Notes: generated from the letters alone by a model not told the origin. DNA of 64,000 nt from Actinomycetospora callitridis (GCF_028737265.1 NZ_JAQZAK010000001.1:1054001-1118000), one strand, 5' to 3'; numbered from the stretch's first letter, positions 16,397-26,099 are shown. Numbers and translations: made by a program.

Positions 16397-17920
16397 ATGA
16401 TCGCGTCTCGACGGAGCGCCGCGGCGCTGGTCATCGTGGCCGCCCTCACGCTCGGGGCCTGCGGCAACGGCGGCAGCGGGGGCGCGGGGACGACGGCCCC
16501 GCCCGAGCCCGGCCAGCAGGAGCCCAGCCCGGCGGCCGCGCCCACCGGTGACCCCGGGCTGCCGCGCCGGCTCGCCGAGCAGAGCACCGGCGACGCGGCG
16601 TTCGCGCGGCTGGAGGAGCTGCAGCGGATCGCGGACGCGAACGCCGGCAACCGCGCGGCCGGTTCGCCGGGCTACGACGCGAGCGTCGAGTACGTCGCGA
16701 GCGAGCTGCGCCGGGCGGGCTTCCGGGTGGAGACCCCGAGCTTCCCGTTCGACACCTTCGCCGTGGACGGCGAGACGCTCACCGTCGGTGGGGCGCCGGG
16801 TCCGGCGGTCACCGCGCTGACCTACTCGCCGGCGACCCCGCCCGGCGGCGTCACCGCGCCGCTCGTGGTGGCCCCGGACGCGCCGGCCGACCCGACGCCG
16901 GGCTGCGAGGCGACGGACTACGCGAACCTGCCGGCTCGCGGCGCGGTGGTGCTCGTGCGCCGCGGCTCGTGCACGTTCACGCAGAAGCAGCAGGTCGCGG
17001 CGGACGTCGGGGCGGCGGCCGTGCTCGTCGGCAACAACGCGCCGGGTCCCCTCGGCGGCACGCTCGGCTCCGTGGCCGAGGGCCGCCTGCCCACCGGCGG
17101 GCTCCTGCAGGCCGACTTCGACGGGCTCGTCGCCCGCGGCGGCACCCCGGTCGGCCTGACCCTGGCCACCCGCACGGCCACGGTGACCACCCGCAACGTG
17201 ATCGCGCAGACCACCACCGGGCGCCCCGACGAGGTGGTCATGAGCGGTGCCCACCTCGACTCCGTCCCGCAAGGACCCGGGATCAACGACAACGGCTCCG
17301 GGTCGGCCGCCCAGCTCGAGCTGGCGATGCGGATGGGCGGCGCCCCGCCGGTGACCAACGCCGTGCGCTTCGCGTGGTGGGGCGCCGAGGAGAACGGCCT
17401 GCTCGGGTCGACGGCCTACGTGCAGGGTCTGACGCCCGAGGCGCGCCGCGACATCGCGGTGCTGCTCAACTCGGACATGCTCGCCTCGCCGAACCCCGCC
17501 TACCTGATCTACGACGGCGACGACTCCGACCGTGAGGGCGCGCCGCCCGGCCCGACCGGGTCCGACGGCATCGAGCGGACCCTCGCCGCGGCGCTCACGG
17601 CCACCGGCGTGCAGCCGCGCGGCACCGACTTCGACGGCCGCTCGGACTACGGGCCCTTCGTGGAGGCGGGCATCCCGTCGGGCGGGCTGTTCACCGGGGC
17701 CGAGGAGGTCAAGACACCGGAGGACGCCGCGCTGTGGGGCGGCCAGGCCGGTGTCCCGTTCGACCGGTGCTACCACCAGGCCTGCGACACCGTCGCCAAC
17801 ATCGACCGCGTCGCCCTCGACCGGATGCTCGACGCCCTCGCGGTCTCGCTGGGCACCTACGCGGTCGACCTCGGCGGGCCGAACGGCGTCCCGTCGCGGG
17901 AGCAGCGGCAGACGCGCTGA
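16397..17920 (+). CDS. M28 family aminopeptidase lipoprotein with PA domain
   Basis: 507 residues. The signal peptide ends in a lipobox (LTLGAC, Cys about 20), so it is anchored to the outer face of the membrane. A Pro/Ala-rich spacer is followed by the peptidase split by a PA domain (about 140-265). The zinc ligands are in place: His and Asp in SGAHLDSVPQG and GINDNGSG, Glu-Glu in WWGAEENGLLGS, Asp in LLNSDM, and His in CYHQACDTV. It resembles Streptomyces aminopeptidase S-type enzymes that remove N-terminal residues from peptides. Diverges from the MFS gene; leaderless start likely. Confidence 0.92.
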   Translation: MIASRRSAAALVIVAALTLGACGNGGSGGAGTTAPPEPGQQEPSPAAAPTGDPGLPRRLAEQSTGDAAFARLEELQRIADANAGNRAAGSPGYDASVEYVASELRRAGFRVETPSFPFDTFAVDGETLTVGGAPGPAVTALTYSPATPPGGVTAPLVVAPDAPADPTPGCEATDYANLPARGAVVLVRRGSCTFTQKQQVAADVGAAAVLVGNNAPGPLGGTLGSVAEGRLPTGGLLQADFDGLVARGGTPVGLTLATRTATVTTRNVIAQTTTGRPDEVVMSGAHLDSVPQGPGINDNGSGSAAQLELAMRMGGAPPVTNAVRFAWWGAEENGLLGSTAYVQGLTPEARRDIAVLLNSDMLASPNPAYLIYDGDDSDREGAPPGPTGSDGIERTLAAALTATGVQPRGTDFDGRSDYGPFVEAGIPSGGLFTGAEEVKTPEDAALWGGQAGVPFDRCYHQACDTVANIDRVALDRMLDALAVSLGTYAVDLGGPNGVPSREQRQTR

Positions 17921-17930
17921 CGACACGCTA

Positions 17931-17951
17931 GGGTTGCGTATCCCGCAACCC
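17931..17951. promoter_or_regulatory. Palindromic operator, probably for the IclR regulator
   Basis: GGGTTGCG-TATCC-CGCAACCC, 71 bp before the IclR-family start. TTGCG-N5-CGCAA resembles operators of IclR proteins. A TAGGGT overlapping its left end could be a -10. Confidence 0.5.
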
Positions 17952-18022
17952 GAGGTGGCTCCGCTCGCGCGCCGCACCCCGCCGCCCGGTCGCCCTCGTC
18001 CGGTCGGAGAGGATGTCGGTCG

Positions 18023-18820
18023 ATGGCACGCACCGACGGCGACAGCGACGGCAAGGAGCCCGCGCTCGTCCGTTCGGTCGATCGGGCGGTCACCGTGCTC
18101 GAGGTCGTGGCGGCCCGTGGCGAGATCGGCATCACCGAGCTGGCCGACGAGCTCGGGGTGCACAAGTCCACGGCCTCGCGGCTCGTGGCCGCCCTGGCGC
18201 GTCGCGGGCTGCTCGAGCAGAAGGGCGACCGGGGCCGGATCGCCCTGGGCTTCGGCGTCGTCCGCCTCGCGGCGGCGGCCACCGGCAGCATGGACCTCGC
18301 CCGTCTCGGCCAGCCGACCTGCCAGCAGCTCGCCGAGGCGGTGGGGGAGACCGTCAACCTCGCGGTGCACGACGGCGAGGCCGCCATCAACGTCGCCCAG
18401 GAGTTCGGGACGTCGTCGGTGACCACCCGCAACTGGGTCGGGCGGCGCACGCCGCTGCACGCGACCTCGGCGGGCAAGGTCCTGCTCGCGTACATGAGCG
18501 ACGCCGACCGCCGCGCGTTCCTGCGCCGGCGCCTGCCCCGCTACACCGAGTCGACGATCACCGAGCCGGCCGCGCTGCGCGCCGAGCTCACCCGGGTGGT
18601 CGACGAGGGGAACGCGCGGTCCTTCGAGGAGCTCGAGGTGGGCCTGCACGCCGTCGCGGTGCCCGTGTGGGGCGCCGGCGACGTCGTCGTCGCCGCGCTG
18701 AGCGCCGCCGGCCCGGCCTACCGGCTGCCGCGCCGTCGCGCCCGCGCGATCGTCCCGGATCTCCGGGCGGCGGCCGAGGAGCTCTCGACGCGGCTGGGCT
18801 GGGTGGGCACCTCGTCCTGA
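18023..18820 (+). CDS. IclR-family transcriptional regulator
   Basis: 265 residues, ATG 18023 with GAGAGGATG upstream. The N-terminal winged helix (about 15-75) contains ITELADELGVHKSTASRLVAALARRGLLEQ. The C-terminal IclR effector domain (about 80-260) contains NLAVHDGEAAINVAQEF and HATSAGKVLLAYM, the usual signature. These proteins control catabolic genes in response to small aromatic or carboxylic ligands. Its own promoter holds a palindrome. The next gene is an amino-acid permease 79 bp downstream on the same strand, a plausible target. Confidence 0.92.
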   Translation: MARTDGDSDGKEPALVRSVDRAVTVLEVVAARGEIGITELADELGVHKSTASRLVAALARRGLLEQKGDRGRIALGFGVVRLAAAATGSMDLARLGQPTCQQLAEAVGETVNLAVHDGEAAINVAQEFGTSSVTTRNWVGRRTPLHATSAGKVLLAYMSDADRRAFLRRRLPRYTESTITEPAALRAELTRVVDEGNARSFEELEVGLHAVAVPVWGAGDVVVAALSAAGPAYRLPRRRARAIVPDLRAAAEELSTRLGWVGTSS

Positions 18821-18899
18821 TCCGGCGTCCGGGGACGGGCGCCGGCGAGGTGAAGTCCCTGTGTGGCCTCTAGGGGGATCGAGACCGCACCATGGGCGG

Positions 18900-20369
18900 A
18901 TGACGACCACGTCGCCCCGCGGGGGGATCGCGGCCCTGTTCCGTCGCAAGCCCGTCGAGGAGATCGAGACGGGTCCCGACGCGGGCGGGACGGGTCTGAG
19001 CAGGACGCTCACGCTGCGCCAGCTCACGGCGATCGGCGTCGGCGGGATCATCGGCGCCGGCATCTTCTCGCTGGCCGGGCAGGTGGCCAACGAGACGGCC
19101 GGGCCCGCGGTGCTCCTGTCGTTCCTGGTCGCGGGCGTCGCGAGCGCGGCCGCGGCGTTCTCGTACGCCGAGTTCGCCGGGCTCATCCCGCGCGCCGGGT
19201 CGGCGTACACCTACGGCTACGTGGTGCTCGGCGAGCTCGTCGGCTGGCTGATCGGCTGGGACCTGCTGCTCGAGTACACCGCGATCGTCGCGGTGGTCGC
19301 GATCGGGATCTCCGGTTACTTCAACGACCTGCTCGGGTTCCTCGGGCTCTCGCTACCCGAGTGGATGCTCGGGGCGCCGGGCACTGAGTCCGACGGCCTG
19401 CCGCCGGGCACCCACAAGGTCGACCTGTTCGCGATGCTGCTCTGCCTGCTCATCGCGTTCGTGCTCAACCGCGGGATGCGCAACGCCGCCCGCGCCGAGA
19501 CCGCGCTGGTCTACCTCAAGGTCGGCGTCGTGCTGCTCGTGGTGGTCGTCGGCGCCTTCCACATCGACGCCGGCAACTACAGCCCGTTCGCGCCGTTCGG
19601 GCTCGCGGGCATCTTCACCGGCGCCGCGACGGTGTTCTTCGCGGTCTTCGGATATGACGCGATGAGCACCGCCGCGGAGGAGTCGCAGGACTCCCAGAAG
19701 CACATGCCGAAGGCGATCCTCTACTCGCTGGCGATCTCGATGGTGCTCTACGTGCTCGCCTGCCTCGTGCTGACCGGCATGGTCGACTACACGCGCATCG
19801 ACGGCGAGGCGGCCTTCTCGCAGGCGTTCGCCGACGTCGGGCTCCCGCTGGTGGGGCTGATCGTCGCCGTCGGCGCGATCCTCGGCATCCTCACCGTGCT
19901 CTTCACGTTCCTCATGGGCGCGACGCGCGTGGGCTACGCGATGAGCCGCGACGGGCTGCTGCCGCCGTGGTTCTCCAAGACCAGCGAGAAGCACCGCGTG
20001 CCGAACCGCATCACCTGGGTGCTCGGCGTCGCGTCCGCCCTCATCGCCGGGTTCCTGCCGATCGGCGAGGCCGCCGAGCTGACCAACATCGGCATCCTGC
20101 TGGCCTTCGTCGTCGTCTGCATCGCCGTCGTCGTGCTGCGCTACCGGCGCCCCGACCTGCCGCGCTCGTTCCGCTGCCCCGGGATGCCGGTGGTGCCGAT
20201 CATCGGCGTGGTCTTCTCGCTCTGGCTGATCACGTTCCTCGACCCGCAGACGTGGCTGCGGTTCGCCGTCTGGTTCCTGATCGGGCTCGTGATCTACCTC
20301 GTCTACGGCCGCCGTCGCTCGAAGCTGGCCCCGGGGAACGAGGTCAGCCCAGGTCCGGGTGGTCCTTGA
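18900..20369 (+). CDS. APC-superfamily amino acid permease
   Basis: 489 residues, ATG 18900. Twelve or more membrane helices. The first has GVGGIIGAGIFSLAGQVANETAGPAV, the substrate-binding glycine-rich turn of cationic amino-acid transporters (YfnA/CAT-like). A conserved FAVFGYDAMSTAAEESQDSQK loop and a C-terminal AA_permease_C region (PDLPRSFRCPGMPVVPI) support this. Imports an amino acid with cations; substrate not determinable. The last 26 bp overlap the end of the convergent zinc-ribbon gene. The upstream IclR gene may control it. Confidence 0.9.
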   Translation: MTTTSPRGGIAALFRRKPVEEIETGPDAGGTGLSRTLTLRQLTAIGVGGIIGAGIFSLAGQVANETAGPAVLLSFLVAGVASAAAAFSYAEFAGLIPRAGSAYTYGYVVLGELVGWLIGWDLLLEYTAIVAVVAIGISGYFNDLLGFLGLSLPEWMLGAPGTESDGLPPGTHKVDLFAMLLCLLIAFVLNRGMRNAARAETALVYLKVGVVLLVVVVGAFHIDAGNYSPFAPFGLAGIFTGAATVFFAVFGYDAMSTAAEESQDSQKHMPKAILYSLAISMVLYVLACLVLTGMVDYTRIDGEAAFSQAFADVGLPLVGLIVAVGAILGILTVLFTFLMGATRVGYAMSRDGLLPPWFSKTSEKHRVPNRITWVLGVASALIAGFLPIGEAAELTNIGILLAFVVVCIAVVVLRYRRPDLPRSFRCPGMPVVPIIGVVFSLWLITFLDPQTWLRFAVWFLIGLVIYLVYGRRRSKLAPGNEVSPGPGGP

Positions 20370-21315
20370 CCCACCAGAGGAACTGGCGGGCGTGGTCGAG
20401 GTCGACGAAGCGGTGGCCGACGAGCTCGACGAGCAGGTCGTTGCTCCAGTGCACGAGCCGCCCGATCGTCTGCCCCGTGGTCGCGGGGGCCGGGAGCTCG
20501 AGGCCGAACACCCGGCGGGCGATCTCGCGCTTGCCCCCGGCCGGGCTCGAGTAGACCAGGATCGGCAGGAACCGCTCGGGCTCGGCGATGCAGAGCACCC
20601 GGGTCAGCATCGACTCGCGGAAGCCGGGCATGGCCGGCGGCTCGTCCGAGGTGATCAGCGTCGTCAGCCGGTCCTCCTGCGAGGCCGGCTCCTCGCCGCG
20701 GAGCAGGTACTCGATCACCCCGCGGAACGCCTCGGCCGCCTGCTGGTTGCCGAGGGTCTTCCACTCGTCGTTGAAGCGGCTCATGTTGCCGGGCCTCGCC
20801 ACGACCTTGCTGTTGGCGAAGTCCTTGAGCGCGACCGGCGTGGTGTACGGGAGGGCGTCGGCCTCGAACGCCTGCCGGTAGACGTCGCGGTAGAGCCCGG
20901 CCTCGGGGTCGGGACGCGGGAAGTCGGCGAGGAACTCCTTGCGCAGGCTCTCCAGGCGCACCAGGGCGCCGGGCGCCACGTCGTCGACGGTCGGGAAGCG
21001 GCGACGGGCCATGTCGACGCCCTCGACCGGGCGGGCGCCGCGGGACGGCCGCGAGCTGCCCGGGACCGACGTCCGGGCCCGGGGCGTGGTCGCGCCGGAG
21101 GGGGTCGCGCCGGGGCCGGTCGAGCGGGGGGTGGTGGTGCGGGTCGTCGTGCTCCGCGACCGCGTCGTCTGGCTGATCGCCCGGGGTGAGATCGGCTTGG
21201 CGCCGAGCACCCACTCGTGCCCACAGCTGGTGCAACGCATCATGTTGCGCCCGTCGTCGGCCATCCCGAGGTACTCGGCCGCGGACTGTTCGCACGTGGG
21301 GCACGCCAGCGCCAT
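20344..21315 (-). CDS. Zinc-ribbon protein with C-terminal domain of unknown function
   Basis: 323 residues, ATG 21315 with GGGAGC upstream. Residues about 1-40 form a zinc ribbon: CPTC followed about 21 residues later by CTSC and HEWVLG. A Ser/Thr/Arg/Pro-rich linker (about 45-100) leads to a 220-residue alpha-helical domain. That domain contains PGFRESMLTRVLCIAEPERFLPILVYSSPAGGKREIARRVF, which looks like the LxKILHFLNPERFP segment often found before McrB-like AAA modules, but no ATPase motif follows. I do not recognise the family. It ends 41 bp from lhr, on the same strand and downstream of it in orientation of transcription, so co-expression is possible. Possible nucleic-acid-related role is inference. 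Confidence 0.6.
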   Translation of the reverse strand: MALACPTCEQSAAEYLGMADDGRNMMRCTSCGHEWVLGAKPISPRAISQTTRSRSTTTRTTTPRSTGPGATPSGATTPRARTSVPGSSRPSRGARPVEGVDMARRRFPTVDDVAPGALVRLESLRKEFLADFPRPDPEAGLYRDVYRQAFEADALPYTTPVALKDFANSKVVARPGNMSRFNDEWKTLGNQQAAEAFRGVIEYLLRGEEPASQEDRLTTLITSDEPPAMPGFRESMLTRVLCIAEPERFLPILVYSSPAGGKREIARRVFGLELPAPATTGQTIGRLVHWSNDLLVELVGHRFVDLDHARQFLWWVKDHPDLG

Positions 21316-21356
21316 ACCGCTCCCTGCTGTTCCCTTGATCGGTGTCGGCGCCCACC

Positions 21357-24300
21357 CTAAGCCCGCAGGCGCAGGCCCTTCGGGCTGTGCCGGAAGCCGG
21401 CGTCGGTGAGCACCTCGGCCAGGATCCCGTCGAGGGCTCCCGAGCCGTCGGCCTTCTCGACGGCGATGCCTCCCAGCCAGCCCTCGTGCACGGCCGTGGC
21501 CAGCGCGGACGCGGCGGCGGCGAGGGCGTCGCGCTCGCCGGTGAAGCTCAGCAGCGACTTGCCGCCCCGCTCGACGTAGATCGCCGGCTCCCCGTTCGCG
21601 AGCACGACGAGGGCGCCCGCCTTGCGCCCCGGACGATGGGAGTTGTCGCCGGTCGTCGGCGGCCACTCCAGGGCCGCGCCCCACGGCTGGGCGGGGTCGG
21701 TGGCGGCGAGGACGAGGGCGGTCGGCGCGCTGCCGTCGTCCTCGAGGCGCGACTCGGCCCGCAGCCGGTCGATGGCGCCGGGGACCGCGAACTGCGCCGC
21801 GCCCAGGCCCTCGATGACGTAGCCGCGCCGCGCCCGGCCCGACTCCTCCATCGCCCGCAGCACCGGGTAGATGCCGGCGAAGCCGCCGGTGACGCGCTCG
21901 GTGTCGAGCGCGCCGCGGGTGAGCACGCCGTGGCGCTCGAGGAACGCCTCGGTGCGGGCCTGGGCCCTCCGGGTCGGCTCCGCCTCGCGGACGGGCACGC
22001 CCGACCAGCGGCCCTGGGCCGTCGGCGGACCGGTGCGCGAGGGCATGGGCGCGCGCCCGAGCCGTGCGTAGCGACCCCGCGACGGCGAGCGGCGCTGCTT
22101 GTGCGCCCCGCCACGCGAGCCCCCGCTGCCGCGCGACCCGCCGCCGGACACGAGCGCCCGGACCGGCGCGAGCGTGTCGTTGGTCGCGAGACCGGCCCAC
22201 ACGAGGTCCCACAGCGCGGCGACGAGCGTCGCGTCATCGGGCAGGTCGATCTCCCGGGCCGTCTCGGCCTCGCCGCCCTCTCGCAGCACCGCCTGCGTGC
22301 GCTCGGTGAGCTGGCGGAAGAACAGCGCACCGCCCGCGTCGAGCGTCTCGCGCAGCGCGCGGTGCAGGGGGGTGTCGACGTGCTCGTCCTCGGGGTCGGG
22401 CAGCAGCAGGTCGGCGAGGTCGGTGGGCGCGACCGCCAGCCACCCGTCGCCACCGGCCAGCGAGCCGCACCCGGTCCACGTGACCTCCCCGGCGCTGGTG
22501 AGCTCGTCGAGCAGCGCGGGGGAGTAGCCGGGCAGCCGGGCCGGGAGCACGAGGCTCTCGAGCGCGCTGGCCGGGATCGGCGCGCCGGCGAGCTGCTCGA
22601 CGACGCCCAGGACGTCGTCGGGACCGGGCGAGCGACGCATCCGCTTGGGCCCGATCCCGTGCCACGACGGCAGGAAGCGTCCCAGCGCCGCCGGCTCGAC
22701 GGGCTCGACCTCGGCGCGCAGCCGGGCCAGCGAGCCGCGCCGCAGCCGGCGCAGCACCTCGGCGTCGCACACGTCCGGGCCGGTGGCGGGCAGGTCGGCC
22801 GGCACACCGGGCAGCGGCAGCGCGCCCTCGGGACGCAGCTCGCCGCGCATGAGCCGGCCGGACGAGACCAGGCGGTCGACCACCCCGCCGACGACGGCCG
22901 TGCCGAGCGCGAAGCGGTGGGCCGCGGCGGCCACCGGGAACGGCCCGCGGGTGCGGGCGAAGCGGGCGATGAGATCGCCCAGCGGATCGGCCACCGGCTC
23001 GGTGAACGCCTCGGGCACGCCGACCGGCAGGCCGGCGCCGAGGGCGTCGCGGAACCGGCCCGCGTCCTCGATCGCGATCCAGCGCTCCTCGCCGGCCACC
23101 CGCACCCGGATCACCCGGCGCGCGGACTCCAGCTGGGTGAGCCACTGCTCCTGCACGCCGCGGGCCGCCGCCTCGGCGGTGGTGAGGTCGCCGACGAAGC
23201 GCAGCAGGTCGGCGGTGCCCTCGGCGTCGCGGACGTGGCGTTCCGGGTCGGTGCGCTGCAGCTGGCCCTCGATCTCGGCGAGGACGTCGCCGTCGAGCAG
23301 CTCACGGATGGCCTCGGAGCCCAGGAGCTCGGCGAGCAGCGTCGAGTCGAGCGAGAGGGCGGCGGCGCGGCGCTCGGCCAGCGGGGCGTCCAGCTCGTAG
23401 AGGAACATGCCGACGTAGCCGAACATCAGCGTGCGCGCGAAGGGCGACGCGCTGGTGGTGGCCACGTCGACCACCTGCACGGCCCGCGAGCGCACGTCGC
23501 GCATGAGCTCGGCGAGCCCCGGGACGTCGTAGACGTCCTGCAGGACCTCGCGCATCGTCTCGAGCACCACCGGGAACTGCTCGAACCGGCTCGCGACGCT
23601 CAGCAGCTGCGCGGCCTTCTGGCGCTGCTGCCACAGCGGGGTGCGGCGTGTCGGGTCGCGGCGCGGGAGCAGCAGCGACCGGGCCGCGCACTCCCGGAAG
23701 CGCGCGGCGAACAGCGCGGAGTTGCTGACCTCGGCCGTGACCACCTGCTCGACCTCGTCCGGGTCGAGCAGCACGTCCTCGGCGGTGGGCATGATCTCCT
23801 CGCCGGCGTCGTCGAGGGCCTCGGGCAGCCGCAGGACGATGCCGTCGTCCGCGCTCGCCGCGGACACCTCCAGGCCCCGCGTCTCGCGGAACCGCGCGGC
23901 GATCGCCAGCGCCCACGGCGCGTTGACCTGCGCGCCGAAGGGGGAGTGCACCACGAGCCGCCAGTCGCCCAGCTCGTCGCGGAAGCGCTCGACGACGATG
24001 GTGCGGTCGCTGGGGACGTGGCGCGTCGACTCCTTCTGCTCGCGCAGGTAGGTCAGGAGGTTGGTCGAGGCGTTGGCGTCCAGCCCGGCGGCCTCGGTGC
24101 GGGCGTGGGCCGCCTCGTCGTCGGCCGCGGCGACCTCGCGCACGAACGCCCCGAGCGCGCGGCCCAGCTCCAGCGGGCGGCCGGGGGCGTCGCCCTTCCA
24201 GAACGGCATCCGCGCCGGCACGCCGGGCGCGGGCTCGGCGACGACGCGGTCGCGGGTGATGTCGAGGACGCGCCAGCTGGTGGACCCGAGCAGGAAGGTG

Positions 24301-26099
24301 TCGCCCACCCGGGACTCGTAGACCATCTCCTCGTCGAGCTCGCCCACCCGGGACCCGCCGGTGCCGCCCTCGCCGGAGCCGGGCGTGACCACCGTGTAGA
24401 GCCCGCGGTCGGGGATCGTGCCCCCGCTGGTGACCGCGAGGCGCTGCGCGCCGGGGCGCCCGGCCAGCTGGTCGGTGACGCGGTCCCAGGTGATGCGCGG
24501 GCGCAGCTCGCCGAAGTCGTCGCTGGGGTAGCGCCCGGCGAGCATGTCGAGCACGGCCTGCAGCGCGGAGTCCGGCAGCCCCGCGAAGGGCGCGGCGCGC
24601 CGGACCAGCGACGTGAGGTCGTCGACCGACCACGGCTCCATCGCCGTCATCGCCACGACGTGCTGGGCGAGGACGTCGAGCGGGTTGCGTGGGTAGCGCA
24701 TCGCCTCGATCTGGCCGCCGGCCATGCGCTCGGCCACCACGGCGCACGAGACGAGGTCGCCCCGGTACTTCGGGAACACCACGCCCTCGCTCACGGCGCC
24801 GACCTGGTGGCCCGCGCGGCCGACCCGCTGCAATCCGCTGGCCACCGACGGCGGCGCCTCCACCTGGATCACGAGGTCCACCGCGCCCATGTCGATGCCC
24901 AGCTCGAGGCTCGACGTGGCCACGACGCACGGGAGGTGCCCGGACTTCAGCGCCTCCTCGACCAGGGTGCGCTGGGTGCGGCTCATCGAGCCGTGGTGGG
25001 CGCGGGCGACGATCACCTCGGCGGGCTCGGCCGTCCCCGACTGCCCGACGGCCTCGGCGGGGAACGCGGTGCCGACGACCGGCGCGACCTCGTCCGCCTC
25101 GTCGTCGGTGTCGAGCTCCACGGGCGGCCGCTCCTCCTCCGCGGCGTGCGCCCGCTCGGTGGCGAGCTCGTTGATCCGCGCGGTGAGCCGCTCGGCGAGC
25201 CGGCGGGAGTTGGCGAACACGATGGTCGAGCGGTGCTCGCCGACGAGGTCGAGCACGCGCTCCTGCACCGCCGGCCAGATCGAGGCCTTCTGCGCCGCGC
25301 CGGCCGCCGAGCCCTCGACCTCCTCCTCGACGCCGGGCCCCGAGTCATTGCCGCCGCCGTCGAGCGCGGCCATGTCCTCGACCGGCACCTCGACCCGGAC
25401 TTGCACGGTCTTCGCCGTCTCCGGGTTGACGATCCGCACCGGGCGCCCGCCGCCGAGGAAGGACGCGACCTCGTCGACCGGGCGGACGGTGGCCGAGAGC
25501 CCGATGCGCTGGGCCGGGGCGTCGAGCAGGGCGTCGAGGCGCTCGAGGCTGAGCGCGAGGTGCGCCCCTCGCTTGGAGGCGAGCACGGCGTGCACCTCGT
25601 CGACGATCACCGTGTCGACCCCGCGCAGCGACTCGCGCGCCGCCGAGGTGAGCAGCAGGAACAGCGACTCGGGCGTGGTGACGAGGATGTCCGGCGGCGT
25701 GCGGTTGAAGCTGCGCCGCTCGTCGGCGGGGGTGTCGCCGGTGCGCGAGCCGACCGTGACGTCGGGCTCGGTCATCCCGAGGCGGTGCGCGGCCTGGCGC
25801 AGCCCGGCCAGCGGCGAGCGCAGGTTGCGCTGGACGTCGACGGTGAGCGCCTTCATCGGCGAGACGTAGAGGACCCGGCAGCGGCGCGTGGCCTCCTCGG
25901 GCGGCGGCGTGGTGGCCAGACGGTCGAGCGCCCAGAGGAACGCCGCGAGCGTCTTGCCCGAGCCGGTGGGCGCCACGACCAGCGCGTGCTGCCCCTCGGC
26001 GACCGCCTCCCACGCGCCCTCCTGCGCGGCGGTGGCCCCCTCGAACGCGCCCGTGAACCAGTCGCGGGTGGCGGGGGAGAAGCGTTCGAGGACGGTCAC
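21357..26099 (-). CDS. lhr: Large helicase-related protein Lhr
   Basis: 1580 residues, the usual size for Lhr, a 3'-5' ATP-dependent DNA (and RNA:DNA) translocase induced by crosslinking damage in mycobacteria. Superfamily 2 motifs in order: APTGSGKTLAAFLWAL (Walker A, about 43-50), TPESLFLLL, VDEVHAVLASKRGAHL (DEVH box), LSATVRP. The second RecA-like domain has VATSSLELGIDMG and QRVGRAGHQ. A winged helix and the large Lhr-CTD follow. GTG start at 26099. In mycobacteria lhr adjoins nei; here nei is 7 kb away. Diverges from an AI-2E-type gene across 56 bp. Confidence 0.95.
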   Translation of the reverse strand: MTVLERFSPATRDWFTGAFEGATAAQEGAWEAVAEGQHALVVAPTGSGKTLAAFLWALDRLATTPPPEEATRRCRVLYVSPMKALTVDVQRNLRSPLAGLRQAAHRLGMTEPDVTVGSRTGDTPADERRSFNRTPPDILVTTPESLFLLLTSAARESLRGVDTVIVDEVHAVLASKRGAHLALSLERLDALLDAPAQRIGLSATVRPVDEVASFLGGGRPVRIVNPETAKTVQVRVEVPVEDMAALDGGGNDSGPGVEEEVEGSAAGAAQKASIWPAVQERVLDLVGEHRSTIVFANSRRLAERLTARINELATERAHAAEEERPPVELDTDDEADEVAPVVGTAFPAEAVGQSGTAEPAEVIVARAHHGSMSRTQRTLVEEALKSGHLPCVVATSSLELGIDMGAVDLVIQVEAPPSVASGLQRVGRAGHQVGAVSEGVVFPKYRGDLVSCAVVAERMAGGQIEAMRYPRNPLDVLAQHVVAMTAMEPWSVDDLTSLVRRAAPFAGLPDSALQAVLDMLAGRYPSDDFGELRPRITWDRVTDQLAGRPGAQRLAVTSGGTIPDRGLYTVVTPGSGEGGTGGSRVGELDEEMVYESRVGDTFLLGSTSWRVLDITRDRVVAEPAPGVPARMPFWKGDAPGRPLELGRALGAFVREVAAADDEAAHARTEAAGLDANASTNLLTYLREQKESTRHVPSDRTIVVERFRDELGDWRLVVHSPFGAQVNAPWALAIAARFRETRGLEVSAASADDGIVLRLPEALDDAGEEIMPTAEDVLLDPDEVEQVVTAEVSNSALFAARFRECAARSLLLPRRDPTRRTPLWQQRQKAAQLLSVASRFEQFPVVLETMREVLQDVYDVPGLAELMRDVRSRAVQVVDVATTSASPFARTLMFGYVGMFLYELDAPLAERRAAALSLDSTLLAELLGSEAIRELLDGDVLAEIEGQLQRTDPERHVRDAEGTADLLRFVGDLTTAEAAARGVQEQWLTQLESARRVIRVRVAGEERWIAIEDAGRFRDALGAGLPVGVPEAFTEPVADPLGDLIARFARTRGPFPVAAAAHRFALGTAVVGGVVDRLVSSGRLMRGELRPEGALPLPGVPADLPATGPDVCDAEVLRRLRRGSLARLRAEVEPVEPAALGRFLPSWHGIGPKRMRRSPGPDDVLGVVEQLAGAPIPASALESLVLPARLPGYSPALLDELTSAGEVTWTGCGSLAGGDGWLAVAPTDLADLLLPDPEDEHVDTPLHRALRETLDAGGALFFRQLTERTQAVLREGGEAETAREIDLPDDATLVAALWDLVWAGLATNDTLAPVRALVSGGGSRGSGGSRGGAHKQRRSPSRGRYARLGRAPMPSRTGPPTAQGRWSGVPVREAEPTRRAQARTEAFLERHGVLTRGALDTERVTGGFAGIYPVLRAMEESGRARRGYVIEGLGAAQFAVPGAIDRLRAESRLEDDGSAPTALVLAATDPAQPWGAALEWPPTTGDNSHRPGRKAGALVVLANGEPAIYVERGGKSLLSFTGERDALAAAASALATAVHEGWLGGIAVEKADGSGALDGILAEVLTDAGFRHSPKGLRLRA

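Noticed and set aside
18821..18899. Riboswitch or attenuator before the APC permease
   Set aside because: Only 79 bp, no stable alternative hairpins or recognisable aptamer pattern.
20344..21315. Calling the zinc-ribbon gene a complete McrB-type restriction system
   Set aside because: No Walker A or B motif and no nuclease gene beside it; the resemblance is limited to one short segment.
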